The position numbers and the translations under genes were made by a program. Under the pieces are notes generated by a model. It saw only the letters and a program-made list of their open reading frames with translations. It ran no database searches and had not been told where the DNA came from. 42,404 nt of DNA. It comes from Planctomycetota bacterium. Lineage in GTDB: Bacteria > Planctomycetota > Phycisphaerae > SM23-33. Numbering within the stretch: position 1 is the first letter of the stretch; each line of letters opens with the position of its first letter. The stretch covers positions 1 through 42,404 of the forward strand of contig DAOVZK010000014.1 in assembly GCA_030635145.1 (NCBI GenBank), given 5' to 3'. Of the stretch, positions 34,651-42,404 are shown piece by piece.

Positions 34651-35289
34651 TTAAACGGCTTTGTTGGCGGCGCTTTGCTTGATACGATCTACCAATTCCG
34701 GCGTGATTGGTACTGTGTTATTGCCCCCGCGGAGAATGACATCGCACGCCAGCTCAAAAAACGCAGCCTTCTGGATCGTTTCGTTCAAATCCTTACCGAT
34801 GGCTACAAGCCCGTGATTTTTCAGAATGATCATATCGTGTTTGGCGGATATGTCGATGACGGCGTCGGCGAGTTCTTGAGATCCAGGTTCGGCGGGGGGG
34901 ACGATTCCGACATCGCCTATGTAGTACGGCACCTCGACAAACACGTTGAAGTTGACGTTTTCGGGATTTCCGCACGCCAAAGTTGTCGCCGCCGGTGACT
35001 GAAAATGCAAAACCACATTCGCATCGCGGCGTTTTTTCAGGATTCCACGGTGAAAAAGCGACTCCGTCGATGGTAGAGAGTTGTTGAGAACCTTACCATC
35101 GGAAATTCGCACGTGTGAAATATCGTCGGCGGTTAAATCGCCCAGCCATTTTCGGGTAGCACTAACGAGCATGAGGTCATCCCCAACCCGCCACGACATA
35201 TTTCCGCTGCTGCATCGCAACAACCCAAGGTCTGCGGTCATGCGGCAGGCGGCGGCGAAATTGTCCGACTGTTTTTGCGATACGTCCAT
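34651..35289 (-). CDS. Class II aldolase / adducin-like protein, one metal ligand altered
   Basis: The family splits sugar phosphates such as fuculose-1-phosphate with a zinc ion held by three His. The 212 residues (ATG 35289, AGGAG ten bases upstream; a GTG six bases earlier is less well placed) show SSGNMSWR (27-34), the catalytic Glu region STESLFHRGIL (E76), HFQS (H95, Q97) and NHGLVAIG (H159). In FucA the matching residues are E73, H92, H94 and H155, so the second His is Gln here. Metal binding may be altered or the substrate different. It is convergent with the DUF4954 gene. Confidence 0.85.
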   Translation of the reverse strand: MDVSQKQSDNFAAACRMTADLGLLRCSSGNMSWRVGDDLMLVSATRKWLGDLTADDISHVRISDGKVLNNSLPSTESLFHRGILKKRRDANVVLHFQSPAATTLACGNPENVNFNVFVEVPYYIGDVGIVPPAEPGSQELADAVIDISAKHDMIILKNHGLVAIGKDLNETIQKAAFFELACDVILRGGNNTVPITPELVDRIKQSAANKAV

Positions 35290-35449
35290 TATCACTTTTC
35301 TCCTTCAGGCCGGTGCAGGAAACCCGCCAGCACTGTACTGCCTTGCCCGAAAAAAGACAATCTTTTTCACAAATGATCGCTCGGATACCCCGCAAAAACA
35401 GCTATCAGCATCAATCGCTCCAATAATTTCAAAAAAGCCGGAATTGCTG

Positions 35450-35477
35450 TTGATTTTCCGAATTTAATTGATACTAT
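35450..35477 (+). promoter_or_regulatory. Possible promoter for tRNA-Glu
   Basis: TTGATT (35450-35455) and TACTAT (35472-35477) are 16 bp apart, upstream of the tRNA by about 86 bp. A perfect 6-bp hairpin ACCCGC/GCGGGT follows near 35491-35508. The match is moderate. Nothing else is seen between 35296 and 35563. Confidence 0.3.
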
Positions 35478-35563
35478 ATCCCCTCACCATTACCCGCGAC
35501 ATTGCGGGTGGGTGCCGAATGGCGGCGACGCATTTGCGACGAGCAGATTTGCAGACCCATCAT

Positions 35564-35636
35564 GGCCCCATCGTCTAGTGGCCTAGGACACCGGGTTTTC
35601 ATCCCGGCAACCGGAGTTCGAGTCTCCGTGGGGTCA
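35564..35636 (+). tRNA. tRNA-Glu (anticodon UUC)
   Basis: The acceptor arm GGCCCCA pairs with TGGGGTC (one G-U). The anticodon stem CCGGG/CCCGG encloses TTTTCAT, with anticodon TTC at 35598-35600. The T arm is CGGAG-TTCGAGT-CTCCG and the discriminator base is A (35636). The 3' CCA is not encoded (AGTGT follows), so it must be added by the enzyme encoded at 29062. Confidence 0.96.
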
Positions 35637-35659
35637 GTGTCAACGACACGACAGCCTAA

Positions 35660-35694
35660 GGGTGCGATTTTAACGAGTCGCATCCTTTTTCTTT
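35660..35694 (+). terminator. Intrinsic terminator after tRNA-Glu
   Basis: GGGTGCGA (35660-35667) pairs with TCGCATCC (35678-35685) with one G-U, and is followed by TTTTTCTTTT. Confidence 0.75.
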
Positions 35695-35806
35695 TGGTCG
35701 ATTTGACCAAAAGCTTGTCATCCCCTAATGGGGGGTGTATGATGTCGCCACTGCTGCGACCGCAGTGGAAAATAAGCTTAAAAATTTGATAAACGAGGTA
35801 GTTTTA

Positions 35807-38521
35807 GTGAAAATTTCGATTGATGCAGTTGATTTCGAGGCCCGCGATGGGCAGACTGTTCTTGACATTGCCCGTGAGAATGGAATCTACATTCCGAGTT
35901 TGTGCTGGCACGTTCGTACGGGTAAGGCCTCCCGCTGCCGCGCCTGTGTCGCGGAAATCAAGGGCATGCGCGGGCTGAAAGAATCCTGCGCCGTCGAAGT
36001 TACCGACGGTATGGTCGTCCGCACGGATACCCCAGAAGTTCTCGCCGCCCGCAAAATGGTCGTGGAACTGCTGCTGTCAAACGGTGAGCATAACTGCATT
36101 TCGTGCGAGGCCGACGGGGACTGCGAACTGCAGGAAATGGCGTATCGCTTGGGTATCGAAAAACCGTCGTACATTCTGGCAGACGACGAGAGCGAAGAGG
36201 GGCGCCGAGAGGTTGACGAATCTTCCGAAGGTATCATTCGCAACGACAAGCTGTGCATTCTGTGCGGCCGATGCGTCACCGCCTGCAATAGCAACGTGAT
36301 GCACCAGGTTTTGGGCGTCGGGTACCGCGGAAAAGACAGCGTCATTATCTGCGACAACGACAAACCGATGGCCGAGTCTTCATGCGTACAGTGCGGGGAG
36401 TGCGTGCAGGTTTGTCCGGTAGGGGCCTTGAGCTTCAAAACCGCAAAGGGTAAAGGAAAATCGTGGCAGGTCGAGAAAAAAACCGTCGTCTGCCCATATT
36501 GCGGGGTTGGATGCACAATCGATCTCGGCGTTCGTGACAACAAGGTGCTTTACGCACTTGGTACCGAAGACCGCTACGAAAAGCAGGTCAACCGCGCGAT
36601 GCTTTGCGTCAAGGGCAGGTTTGGGCTGGACTACGTGAACAGTCCCGAGCGGCTGACGGCGCCGATGATTCGCCGCAACGGTAAACTCGTCGAAACGTCC
36701 TGGGACGAAGCGTTGGACTTCGCAGCCGACAAGATGCGGGAAATCAAAACCAAGCACGGGCCAGGGGCATTGGGATGTTTCAGCTCCGCCAAGTGCAGCA
36801 ACGAAGAAAACTACGCGATGATGCGACTCGCCCGCGGAGTTATCGGGACGAATAACATCGACCACTGTGCCCGCCTCTGCCATAGCTCGACTGTTGCCGG
36901 GTTGGCGACGACGCTGGGTTCCGGGGCCATGACCAACAGCATGCAGGAAGCCGAACTTTCCGACGTGATTCTCATTACCGGCAGCAACACCACGTGGAGC
37001 CATCCCGTTTTTGGCGGGATGATCAAAAAGGCCGTCCTCGAAAAGGGCGTCAAGCTGGTTGTGATCGATCCCCGTGAAACCGACCTGGCCAAAGTTGCCG
37101 ATATTCACATCCGCCAGCGCAACGGATCCGACGTGGCATGGTTAATGGGCATGCAGCGCATTATCTGTCGCGAAGGCTGGGCCGACATGGATTACGTCCG
37201 CCAGCGATGCGAAGGCTGGGACGAGTACGAAAAGTCGCTGGAATTTTACACGCCCGAAACCGTCGAGGAACTTAGCGGAATTTCGCCCGAAGCGTTGTTT
37301 GCCGCGGCGAAGCTCTTCGCCACCGGCGGTCGAGGTGCGATTTATTTTTCGATGGGCATCACGCAGCACACGCACGGTGTGGACAACGTCAAGGCCTGCG
37401 CGAATCTGTCGATGCTGACTGGGAACCTCGGTTTTGAGGGTGGTGGTGTCAATCCGTTGCGCGGCCAGTCGAATGTGCAGGGTGCCTGCGATATGGGTGC
37501 GTTGCCGAACGTTTTCAGCGGGTATCAGGCGGTGACGGCCGAGGCGGCACGCGAAAAATTCGCAGCCGGCTGGGGCATCGACCCCGCCAACATGGATACC
37601 GAAATCGGGCAGACCGTTACGACGATGATCCAGAAGTGCGGGGACGAAATCCGCGGGATTTATGTCATGGGCGAAAACCCGATGGTCTCCGACCCGAACC
37701 TCAACCACGCAGAAAAGCAACTCGGCAAGCTCGATCTGCTGATCGTGCAGGATATCTTCATGACGGAGACGGCGGAGATGGCTGATGTGGTATTCCCCAG
37801 CTGCAGCTTCGCCGAAAAGGTCGGCACGTATACGAATTCAGAACGTCGCGTTCAGCTGGGCGAAGCGGCCATCACGCCACCGGCCGGGACGAAGCACGAT
37901 TACGAAATTGTCGCCGAGCTTGCCCGGCGGCTGGGCTGCGAAAACTTCCCGAATACCAACGACGCACTTTTCGCCGAGCTAAAGGAGCTGACACCATCGT
38001 ATCACGGGATGACCTACGAACGGCTGCAGCAGGAGTGTGGTTTGAGATGGCCGTGCCCCGATGAGCAACACCCCGGAACGCCGATTTTGCACGTGGACAA
38101 ATTCGTTCGCGGTAAAGGGCTTTTGTCGGCGTTGGAGTATCGCCCGCCGGCCGAATGCCCGGACGACGAGTATCCGATGTGGATGAGCACCGGCCGAATG
38201 CTGGAGCATTTTCATACGGGTAGTATGTCGCGGCGGTCGGAAGTTCTCGATGCCCTCGTTCCCGAAGGCCAGGTGGAGCTGCATCCGCTCGATGCTGAGA
38301 GTCTTGGGGTCGCAAACGGTGAGAAGGTTCGCGTCACGACGCGGCGGGGGAGTATCGAGACGCAGGCCAATGTGACTTCGCGCGTGGCGATCGGATCGAT
38401 TTTCATTCCGTTCCACTTTGCCGAAGCCGCGGCCAACCGGCTGACAAACGATGCACTCGATCCCATCGCGAAAATCCCCGAATTTAAGGTCTGCGCCGCG
38501 AAAGTCGAAAAAATCGTCTAG
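35807..38521 (+). CDS. fdhA: Formate dehydrogenase alpha subunit with NuoG-like iron-sulfur N-terminus
   Basis: This enzyme oxidises formate to CO2. GTG 35807 is chosen because GAGGT precedes it and the product starts KISIDAVDFEARDGQTVLD, a ferredoxin-type strand; the frame is open to ATG 35735 without a good site. In the 904 residues, a 2Fe-2S site uses C33, C44, C47 and C61, and a His/Cys 4Fe-4S site is GEHNCISCEADGDC. Two 4Fe-4S sites are C150/153/156/160 and C193/196/199/203. The molybdenum/tungsten-pterin domain begins with C229/C232/C236/C267. The catalytic pair is C358-H359 (HCARLCHSS), encoded TGC, so it is the cysteine and not the selenocysteine form. A C-terminal pterin-binding domain follows. 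No beta or gamma subunit gene adjoins it. Confidence 0.92.
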   Translation: MKISIDAVDFEARDGQTVLDIARENGIYIPSLCWHVRTGKASRCRACVAEIKGMRGLKESCAVEVTDGMVVRTDTPEVLAARKMVVELLLSNGEHNCISCEADGDCELQEMAYRLGIEKPSYILADDESEEGRREVDESSEGIIRNDKLCILCGRCVTACNSNVMHQVLGVGYRGKDSVIICDNDKPMAESSCVQCGECVQVCPVGALSFKTAKGKGKSWQVEKKTVVCPYCGVGCTIDLGVRDNKVLYALGTEDRYEKQVNRAMLCVKGRFGLDYVNSPERLTAPMIRRNGKLVETSWDEALDFAADKMREIKTKHGPGALGCFSSAKCSNEENYAMMRLARGVIGTNNIDHCARLCHSSTVAGLATTLGSGAMTNSMQEAELSDVILITGSNTTWSHPVFGGMIKKAVLEKGVKLVVIDPRETDLAKVADIHIRQRNGSDVAWLMGMQRIICREGWADMDYVRQRCEGWDEYEKSLEFYTPETVEELSGISPEALFAAAKLFATGGRGAIYFSMGITQHTHGVDNVKACANLSMLTGNLGFEGGGVNPLRGQSNVQGACDMGALPNVFSGYQAVTAEAAREKFAAGWGIDPANMDTEIGQTVTTMIQKCGDEIRGIYVMGENPMVSDPNLNHAEKQLGKLDLLIVQDIFMTETAEMADVVFPSCSFAEKVGTYTNSERRVQLGEAAITPPAGTKHDYEIVAELARRLGCENFPNTNDALFAELKELTPSYHGMTYERLQQECGLRWPCPDEQHPGTPILHVDKFVRGKGLLSALEYRPPAECPDDEYPMWMSTGRMLEHFHTGSMSRRSEVLDALVPEGQVELHPLDAESLGVANGEKVRVTTRRGSIETQANVTSRVAIGSIFIPFHFAEAAANRLTNDALDPIAKIPEFKVCAAKVEKIV

Positions 38522-38576
38522 GCGGTGGAAGTTTGCCCTTTTCACTTTTCTGCCGGCCGGCCTCCGGTGCTTACGA

Positions 38577-38648
38577 TTATTGCCACCCCTGCCATGGGTT
38601 ATTGCAACCCTCGCTGAGGGCTATTTATTTGCCACCGCTGCTAGCGGT
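38577..38648. repeat. Three tandem REP-like units overlapping the recN end
   Basis: Two 22-bp units, TTATTGCCACCCCTGCCATGGG (given here only by its core CCCCTGCCATGGG, 38577-38598) and one with CCCTCGCTGAGGG (38599-38620), are followed by TTATTTGCCACCGCTGCTAGCGG (core CCGCTGCTAGCGG, ending about 38648). Each holds a small palindrome. The third unit contains the stop and the last codons of recN. Confidence 0.65.
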
Positions 38649-40412
38649 GAGTAGTTCGCGGGCCTGGTCGAGGGCGGTTTGTGAGTAGTTTTTCCCAGCC
38701 ATCATTTCGGCGAGTTCGGCGGTGCGGTCGTCACCCGTTAGCAGCCGAACGGTTGTACGAGTTTGTCGCGAGTTTTTCGGCCCGGAAACTTCCTTGGATA
38801 TGTGCAAATGGTTGTCGGCGTAGGCAGCGATTTGCGAAAGGTGCGTTATGCACAGCACCTGATGAGCAGGGGGGGCAGGGGGCGTTTTCGCGGTTTTGCT
38901 TCGCGGAGTGAGCGTTGCACCATGTGCCAGCTGCCGCATCTTTTCTCCGATAACCCCACCCAACCGTCCGCCGATGTTCGCGTCGATTTCGTCAAACACC
39001 AGCACGCTGATGCGATCACCACCCGCGAGTATCGACTTTAACCCCAGCATGATCCGCGAAACTTCACCACCGCTGGCAATTTGTCGCAGCGGATGCGCAT
39101 TACTGCCCGGATTCGTGCGAACCAGAAATTCGATGGCGTCAAGCCCGGACGGTCCGACCTTGGCGTCGGTCGATTCCAGCGTTTCGATTTGTACATCGAA
39201 CGTCGCTTCGTCCATCCCCAGCTGTTTGAACTGCGACTCAATCAGCGGTTTGAGTTTTTTCGCGGCAGCTGCGCGTTTTGTCGTCAGTTCCTCGCCGATT
39301 TGCCCCAGCTGCAATTGCAGGGCGGCGTCTTCGGCGTCGAGATGCTGCATGTCGGTTTCCTCCCCGCGCATCGCCTCGATTTTCTCACCGATTTGGCTGC
39401 GATATTCCAGCACCGCGCCGGTGGGATCGTCGGAAATTTTACCGCCCGCGTATTTGTGTATCAGGTAGTTGATCGTGTCGAGCAGCTGCTGCGTTTCGGT
39501 CAGCTCGCCATCGTCGAGATCGAGCGAATCGGCGTAGCTGTTAAGTTCACCGGCGACATCTTGCAGGGCATCGGTGGCGTCGTGGAGAACTTGCGAAATG
39601 TTAGTGAGTTTGTCGGCGTCGAGTTGGGTCAGTTCGTTTAGCTCCCGACCGATAAGTTGTAACCGCTCCAAAACCGACCCGTCTGCCTCCTGCAGGGAGT
39701 CGCAAATTTCGCTGGCGTCCTGCTTGAGTCGCCCAACGTTTGAGAGTTTGACGAATTTCGCCTGCACTTGGCTCGCCTGGTTTGGTTGCAGCTCGGCGGC
39801 GTCGATCTCACCGGCTTGGAACTCGAACAACTCTGTTTGCTGGCGGCGAAGCTCTTGCGATGCGAGAAGTTCTTCGCGCCGTTGTCGCAGTTCGCGGAGG
39901 CGGCGATGCGTGAGTGTGAATTTTTCCCGCAGCGGCGACGACTTGGCGAAGGAGTCGAGAATTTTCAGCTGGTTCGCCGGTTTCAGTAGATACTGCTGGT
40001 CGTGCTGCCCGTGAATGTCCACCAGCAATTCCCCAATCGCCCGCAGCATCCCAGCTGTCCCTGGTGAACCGTTAATCGAAACGCTCGACCGCCCCGACGC
40101 GAAAATACGTCGCGTAATCAGCAGCGGTTCGTCGGGGGTGAGGCTCATGTCGACGATTGCGCCGATTTCGTCGGCGGTCCGCTGGTCGCGGATTTCGAAC
40201 ATCCCGACAACGCGTCCCTCATCGCAGCCGCTACGAATCATCGCGCCCGTCGCAGCCCCACCGCTTCGCAAACCCAGCAGCAACTCAAACGCACCGATGA
40301 TGAGACTCTTACCCGCACCCGTCTCGCCGGTGAAAACGTTTAGCCCCTCACCAAACTCAACGGTGGCGTCCTCGATAACGGCAAGATTCGATATGTGCAG
40401 CTCTCGTAACAT
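38625..40412 (-). CDS. recN: DNA repair ATPase RecN
   Basis: RecN is an SMC-like ATPase that acts on double-strand breaks. ATG 40412 gives the family N-terminus MLRELHISNLAVIEDATVEF; the frame continues upstream to 40535, but that part has no family likeness. Of 595 residues, Walker A GETGAGKSL is at 29-37 and a long helical coiled-coil middle follows. Near the C-terminus lie the ABC signature region (ASGGEVSRIMLGLKSIL), Walker B VLVFDEIDANIGG and the CITHLSQIAAYAD switch. A Pro/Ala insertion (KTPPAPPAH) precedes the switch. The final residues TASSGGK are encoded by a REP-like unit. Ribosome binding site is weak. Confidence 0.93.
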   Translation of the reverse strand: MLRELHISNLAVIEDATVEFGEGLNVFTGETGAGKSLIIGAFELLLGLRSGGAATGAMIRSGCDEGRVVGMFEIRDQRTADEIGAIVDMSLTPDEPLLITRRIFASGRSSVSINGSPGTAGMLRAIGELLVDIHGQHDQQYLLKPANQLKILDSFAKSSPLREKFTLTHRRLRELRQRREELLASQELRRQQTELFEFQAGEIDAAELQPNQASQVQAKFVKLSNVGRLKQDASEICDSLQEADGSVLERLQLIGRELNELTQLDADKLTNISQVLHDATDALQDVAGELNSYADSLDLDDGELTETQQLLDTINYLIHKYAGGKISDDPTGAVLEYRSQIGEKIEAMRGEETDMQHLDAEDAALQLQLGQIGEELTTKRAAAAKKLKPLIESQFKQLGMDEATFDVQIETLESTDAKVGPSGLDAIEFLVRTNPGSNAHPLRQIASGGEVSRIMLGLKSILAGGDRISVLVFDEIDANIGGRLGGVIGEKMRQLAHGATLTPRSKTAKTPPAPPAHQVLCITHLSQIAAYADNHLHISKEVSGPKNSRQTRTTVRLLTGDDRTAELAEMMAGKNYSQTALDQARELLTASSGGK

Positions 40413-40591
40413 TTTTAAATAACGCCGACCTTCTTTTGGGTGGCCATGAACAAATTGGCAATAAGTTTCAAAATCGTCGCCGCAATAATAACGTACATAA
40501 CCCGAACCTGCAACAGGCTGCCGGATCTTTTGCAAAAATTGTCAAATATTTGCGTGAGTGATGCAATTTCCGCAAAATCCGTGTATGCTAT

Positions 40592-40645
40592 TGGCGGCCC
40601 CTAGCAGGGGTTGCTTATTATCTGCGCCGTTGGTATCAGCGGTGT
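40592..40645 (-). repeat. REP-like units upstream of recN, inverted relative to 38577
   Basis: Read on the minus strand, CACCGCTGATACCAACGG and AGCAACCCCTGCTAGGGG resemble the units at 38577-38648 (ACCGCTGCTAGCGG and GCAACCCTCGCTGAGGG). The two groups thus lie on either side of recN in opposite orientation. This one sits in the leader of queF. Confidence 0.5.
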
Positions 40646-40677
40646 CTGGCGAAAAAACTTAGATTTAAGGTAGCACC

Positions 40678-41016
40678 ATGATAGATATCGAAACATTTGA
40701 AAATCCGCATCCCAAACGCGACTTTGTGATCCTGCACGTTGCCCCGGAGTTTACTTCGGTGTGCCCCAAGACCGGTCAGCCGGATTTCGGAACAATCGAA
40801 ATCGAATACGTCGCCGACAAAGTCTGTGTCGAACTCAAGAGCCTCAAGTTTTACCTGCAGTCGTTCCGTAACGAGGGTGTGTTCTATGAGGATATCGTCA
40901 ATCGCATTCTCGACGATCTTGTGGCGGCTCTTGCACCGCGGCGAATGAAAGTTACCGGCAAGTTCACACCGCGCGGTGGAATGCATTCCGTCGTGACCGC
41001 CGAGCACCCGGAGTAA
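40678..41016 (+). CDS. queF: 7-cyano-7-deazaguanine reductase QueF (short form)
   Basis: QueF reduces preQ0 to preQ1 with NADPH in queuosine synthesis. The 112 residues match the short YkvM-like type: catalytic C29 in [13 protein letters not shown], with D36, and the QueF motif [25 protein letters not shown] lies about ten bases before ATG. It is followed after two bases by apbE. A preQ1 riboswitch would be expected in some bacteria, but I could not fit one to the leader. Confidence 0.95.
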   Translation: MIDIETFENPHPKRDFVILHVAPEFTSVCPKTGQPDFGTIEIEYVADKVCVELKSLKFYLQSFRNEGVFYEDIVNRILDDLVAALAPRRMKVTGKFTPRGGMHSVVTAEHPE

Positions 41017-41018
41017 GG

Positions 41019-42089
41019 ATGAAACCCCGCACCAAATTTTTTTGCATAACGATTCTGCTATTTTGTGCGGTTGGGACTATTGGTTTGGGATTCTGGTTCT
41101 GGTTTACCTCTAAGAGTGACGTGGTAGTGCTGGGTGAGAATCTGCTGCTGCCCAAAATCATGAGCACTCCGAAGTTTAAGATTATAGGATACGCTCACGG
41201 TGAACACTTTCGCCCTCGCGAAGGTGAAATCATAAGACGCGCCGAGGCGGCTGCCCGCACTGTCGAAACAAAAATGAACATCTATGACCCGCAGTCGGAG
41301 CTGGGGAAGTTTAACGCGGCCGCGGCGGATCAGTTCGTGAAACTTTCACCCGAAACTGTTGAAGTGCTGCTCGCTGCCCGAACGATTTACGATCAGACCG
41401 GCGGAGCGTTTGACGTAACGGCAAAACCGTTATTCGTTTTGTGGAAGGACTCCCGGAAAACCAAAATTAAAAAACTTCCGACGGCGGATCAGATTCGGGA
41501 TGAACGTGCCAAGTCGCGATGGAGCGACTTGCGCGTGCGGGTTGGCGGGGCAGAGAAGTCTACCGGCGGGGCGTGCGTCGATCTTGGCGGCATCGCGAAA
41601 GGGTTCGCCATCGATCTCGCCGTTCGCTCGCTGCAGCAAAGCGGATGTTTTGCCGGTGTTGTGGATATCGGCGGAGACGTTCGATGCTTCGGAACGAGAC
41701 CCGACGGGGAGAAATGGCGCGTCGCCGTTCGCGATCCGTTTGAACCGCAGGGCGGTGCACTGTTGGGCGTGCTGGAAATTCCCGCGATGAGCGTTTGCAC
41801 GAGCGGTAACTACGAGCGGTTCGTCGAGATCGGCGGTAAGCGATACACGCACATCATCAACCCAAAAACCGGCAGACCCGCCGCCGGGTATCCGTCGGTA
41901 ACCGTGCTTGCCCCCGACGCCCGCACCGCCGACGCCTGGGCAACCGCCCTTAGCGTTTTGGGGCCCGAAGGGTTCAAGCGGATTCCAGCGAAAAGCGGCA
42001 TCGAGGCGATGGTCGTGGTTGGCACGCGCGAGAAGCACGAACTAAAAATGACCGACGGGTTTAGGCGGTTTTTTCGCGCCGCCGAATAG
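41019..42089 (+). CDS. apbE: FAD:protein FMN transferase ApbE
   Basis: ApbE attaches FMN to threonine residues of extracytoplasmic flavoproteins such as NQR and RNF subunits. The 356 residues begin with a membrane anchor (FCITILLFCAVGTIGLGFWFWF) and no lipobox. The ApbE core shows DPQSELGKFN, GGAFDVTAKPL, DLGGIAKGFAIDLA, VDIGGDVRCFG and THIINPKTGRPA. It starts two bases after the queF stop, with GGAG upstream, so the two are translated together. Its substrates are not in this window. Confidence 0.94.
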   Translation: MKPRTKFFCITILLFCAVGTIGLGFWFWFTSKSDVVVLGENLLLPKIMSTPKFKIIGYAHGEHFRPREGEIIRRAEAAARTVETKMNIYDPQSELGKFNAAAADQFVKLSPETVEVLLAARTIYDQTGGAFDVTAKPLFVLWKDSRKTKIKKLPTADQIRDERAKSRWSDLRVRVGGAEKSTGGACVDLGGIAKGFAIDLAVRSLQQSGCFAGVVDIGGDVRCFGTRPDGEKWRVAVRDPFEPQGGALLGVLEIPAMSVCTSGNYERFVEIGGKRYTHIINPKTGRPAAGYPSVTVLAPDARTADAWATALSVLGPEGFKRIPAKSGIEAMVVVGTREKHELKMTDGFRRFFRAAE

Positions 42090-42117
42090 CCTTGTGCCCG
42101 CGCCCTGATTCGGCAAC

Positions 42118-42144
42118 AACTAAATTCGATATTCGAATTTAGTT
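42118..42144. terminator. 12-bp perfect inverted repeat between convergent genes
   Basis: AACTAAATTCGA (42118-42129) and TCGAATTTAGTT (42133-42144) are separated by TAT. CGTTTT follows on the plus strand. Position between apbE and the convergent kinase gene suggests a terminator, though the U-tract is short. Confidence 0.5.
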
Positions 42145-42148
42145 CGTT

Positions 42149-42404
42149 TTAGAAACTCGTAAGCTCCAGGAACTCGTCGAGCCGTGCGTCAATGTCTGTT
42201 CGCGCAGTTTTCAGTAAGCGGTTTAGTGAAAAGTCTTCCAGCTCGATGCTGGCTACGATTGTGCCGAAGGCGATGGCACGTTTGAGGTCTTTTACAAAAG
42301 ACGCGACTGTTTCGGGGTTATCGTCGTTGGAGGCGGCGTCGGTGTCGGCGAGGTAGCCCATCATGCCACCGGCGAAGCAGTCGCCCGCACCTGTTGGGTC
42401 GACG
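42149..42404 (-). CDS. PfkB-family carbohydrate/nucleoside kinase, C-terminal part only
   Basis: The frame enters from the right edge and ends at 42149. It contains VDPTGAGDCFAGGMMGYLA, the PfkB signature 2 with the anion hole and catalytic Asp (GAGD), followed by a helical tail of about 65 residues ending in EFLELTSF. Substrate cannot be told from this piece. The internal ATG at 42364 is not the start, since the signature lies upstream of it. Confidence 0.9.
   Translation of the reverse strand, partial: VDPTGAGDCFAGGMMGYLADTDAASNDDNPETVASFVKDLKRAIAFGTIVASIELEDFSLNRLLKTARTDIDARLDEFLELTSF

Noticed and set aside
36875-36890. Selenocysteine codon in formate dehydrogenase
   Set aside because: The catalytic position (residue 358) is TGC, an ordinary cysteine.
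40592-40677. preQ1 riboswitch before queF
   Set aside because: AAAAAACTTAG looks like a class I tail, but no 5-bp stem and loop of the right spacing precede it; the stems present are explained by REP-like units.

Overview
The window most resembles a planctomycete chromosome, probably of the Phycisphaerae type. This is inference from gene content: a very large secreted RHS/YD-repeat protein carrying a dockerin-like calcium loop, a complete type II secretion (T2SS) operon, a DUF4954 beta-helix protein and a stand-alone NuoG-like formate dehydrogenase. No rRNA is present to confirm it. The left two thirds look AT-richer than the right third, and the change falls near 28,000.

Layout. 1-11,400 (minus strand): three genes that look co-transcribed, encoding two secreted proteins of unknown function and then an RHS protein of at least 2818 residues that runs off the left edge. 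11,401-11,982: a divergent intergenic region with a likely minus-strand promoter and a leader of about 400 nt holding spaced repeats. 11,983-23,209: twelve tightly packed plus-strand genes, gspD-E-F-G-H-I-J-K-C-L-M plus a TPR lipoprotein; most neighbours overlap by a few bases. Two of these genes (gspE and gspK) appear to start at CTG. No prepilin peptidase gene is present here.

23,212-27,810: a compact Mu-like transposon of about 4.6 kb whose tips are TGTACGGGG and CCCCGTACA. It carries a small unknown protein, a MuA-like DDE transposase (D261, D336, E391) and a MuB-like AAA+ ATPase with an added N-terminal helix-turn-helix. Its left end holds a strongly structured segment of about 177 nt ending in a U-tract (candidate non-coding RNA), and a row of four small hairpins lies just before the transposase gene. 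This is the most unusual part of the window.

28,090-42,404: mostly housekeeping genes of higher GC. They are a LysR regulator, the CCA-adding enzyme, an AT-rich DUF4238 gene, a cluster of palindromic repeats, RNase P RNA (rnpB), a DUF4954 protein, a class II aldolase-like protein (minus), tRNA-Glu(UUC) without an encoded CCA, a cysteine-type formate dehydrogenase alpha subunit, recN (minus) with related palindromic repeats on both sides, queF, apbE, and the C-terminal end of a PfkB-family kinase (minus) cut by the right edge.

How genes may work together: the T2SS could export the RHS protein and its companions across the outer membrane (inference from adjacency only). The CCA-adding enzyme is needed for tRNAs such as the tRNA-Glu here, which lacks a genomic CCA. 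All statements come from reading the sequence and from family knowledge; no database search was run.
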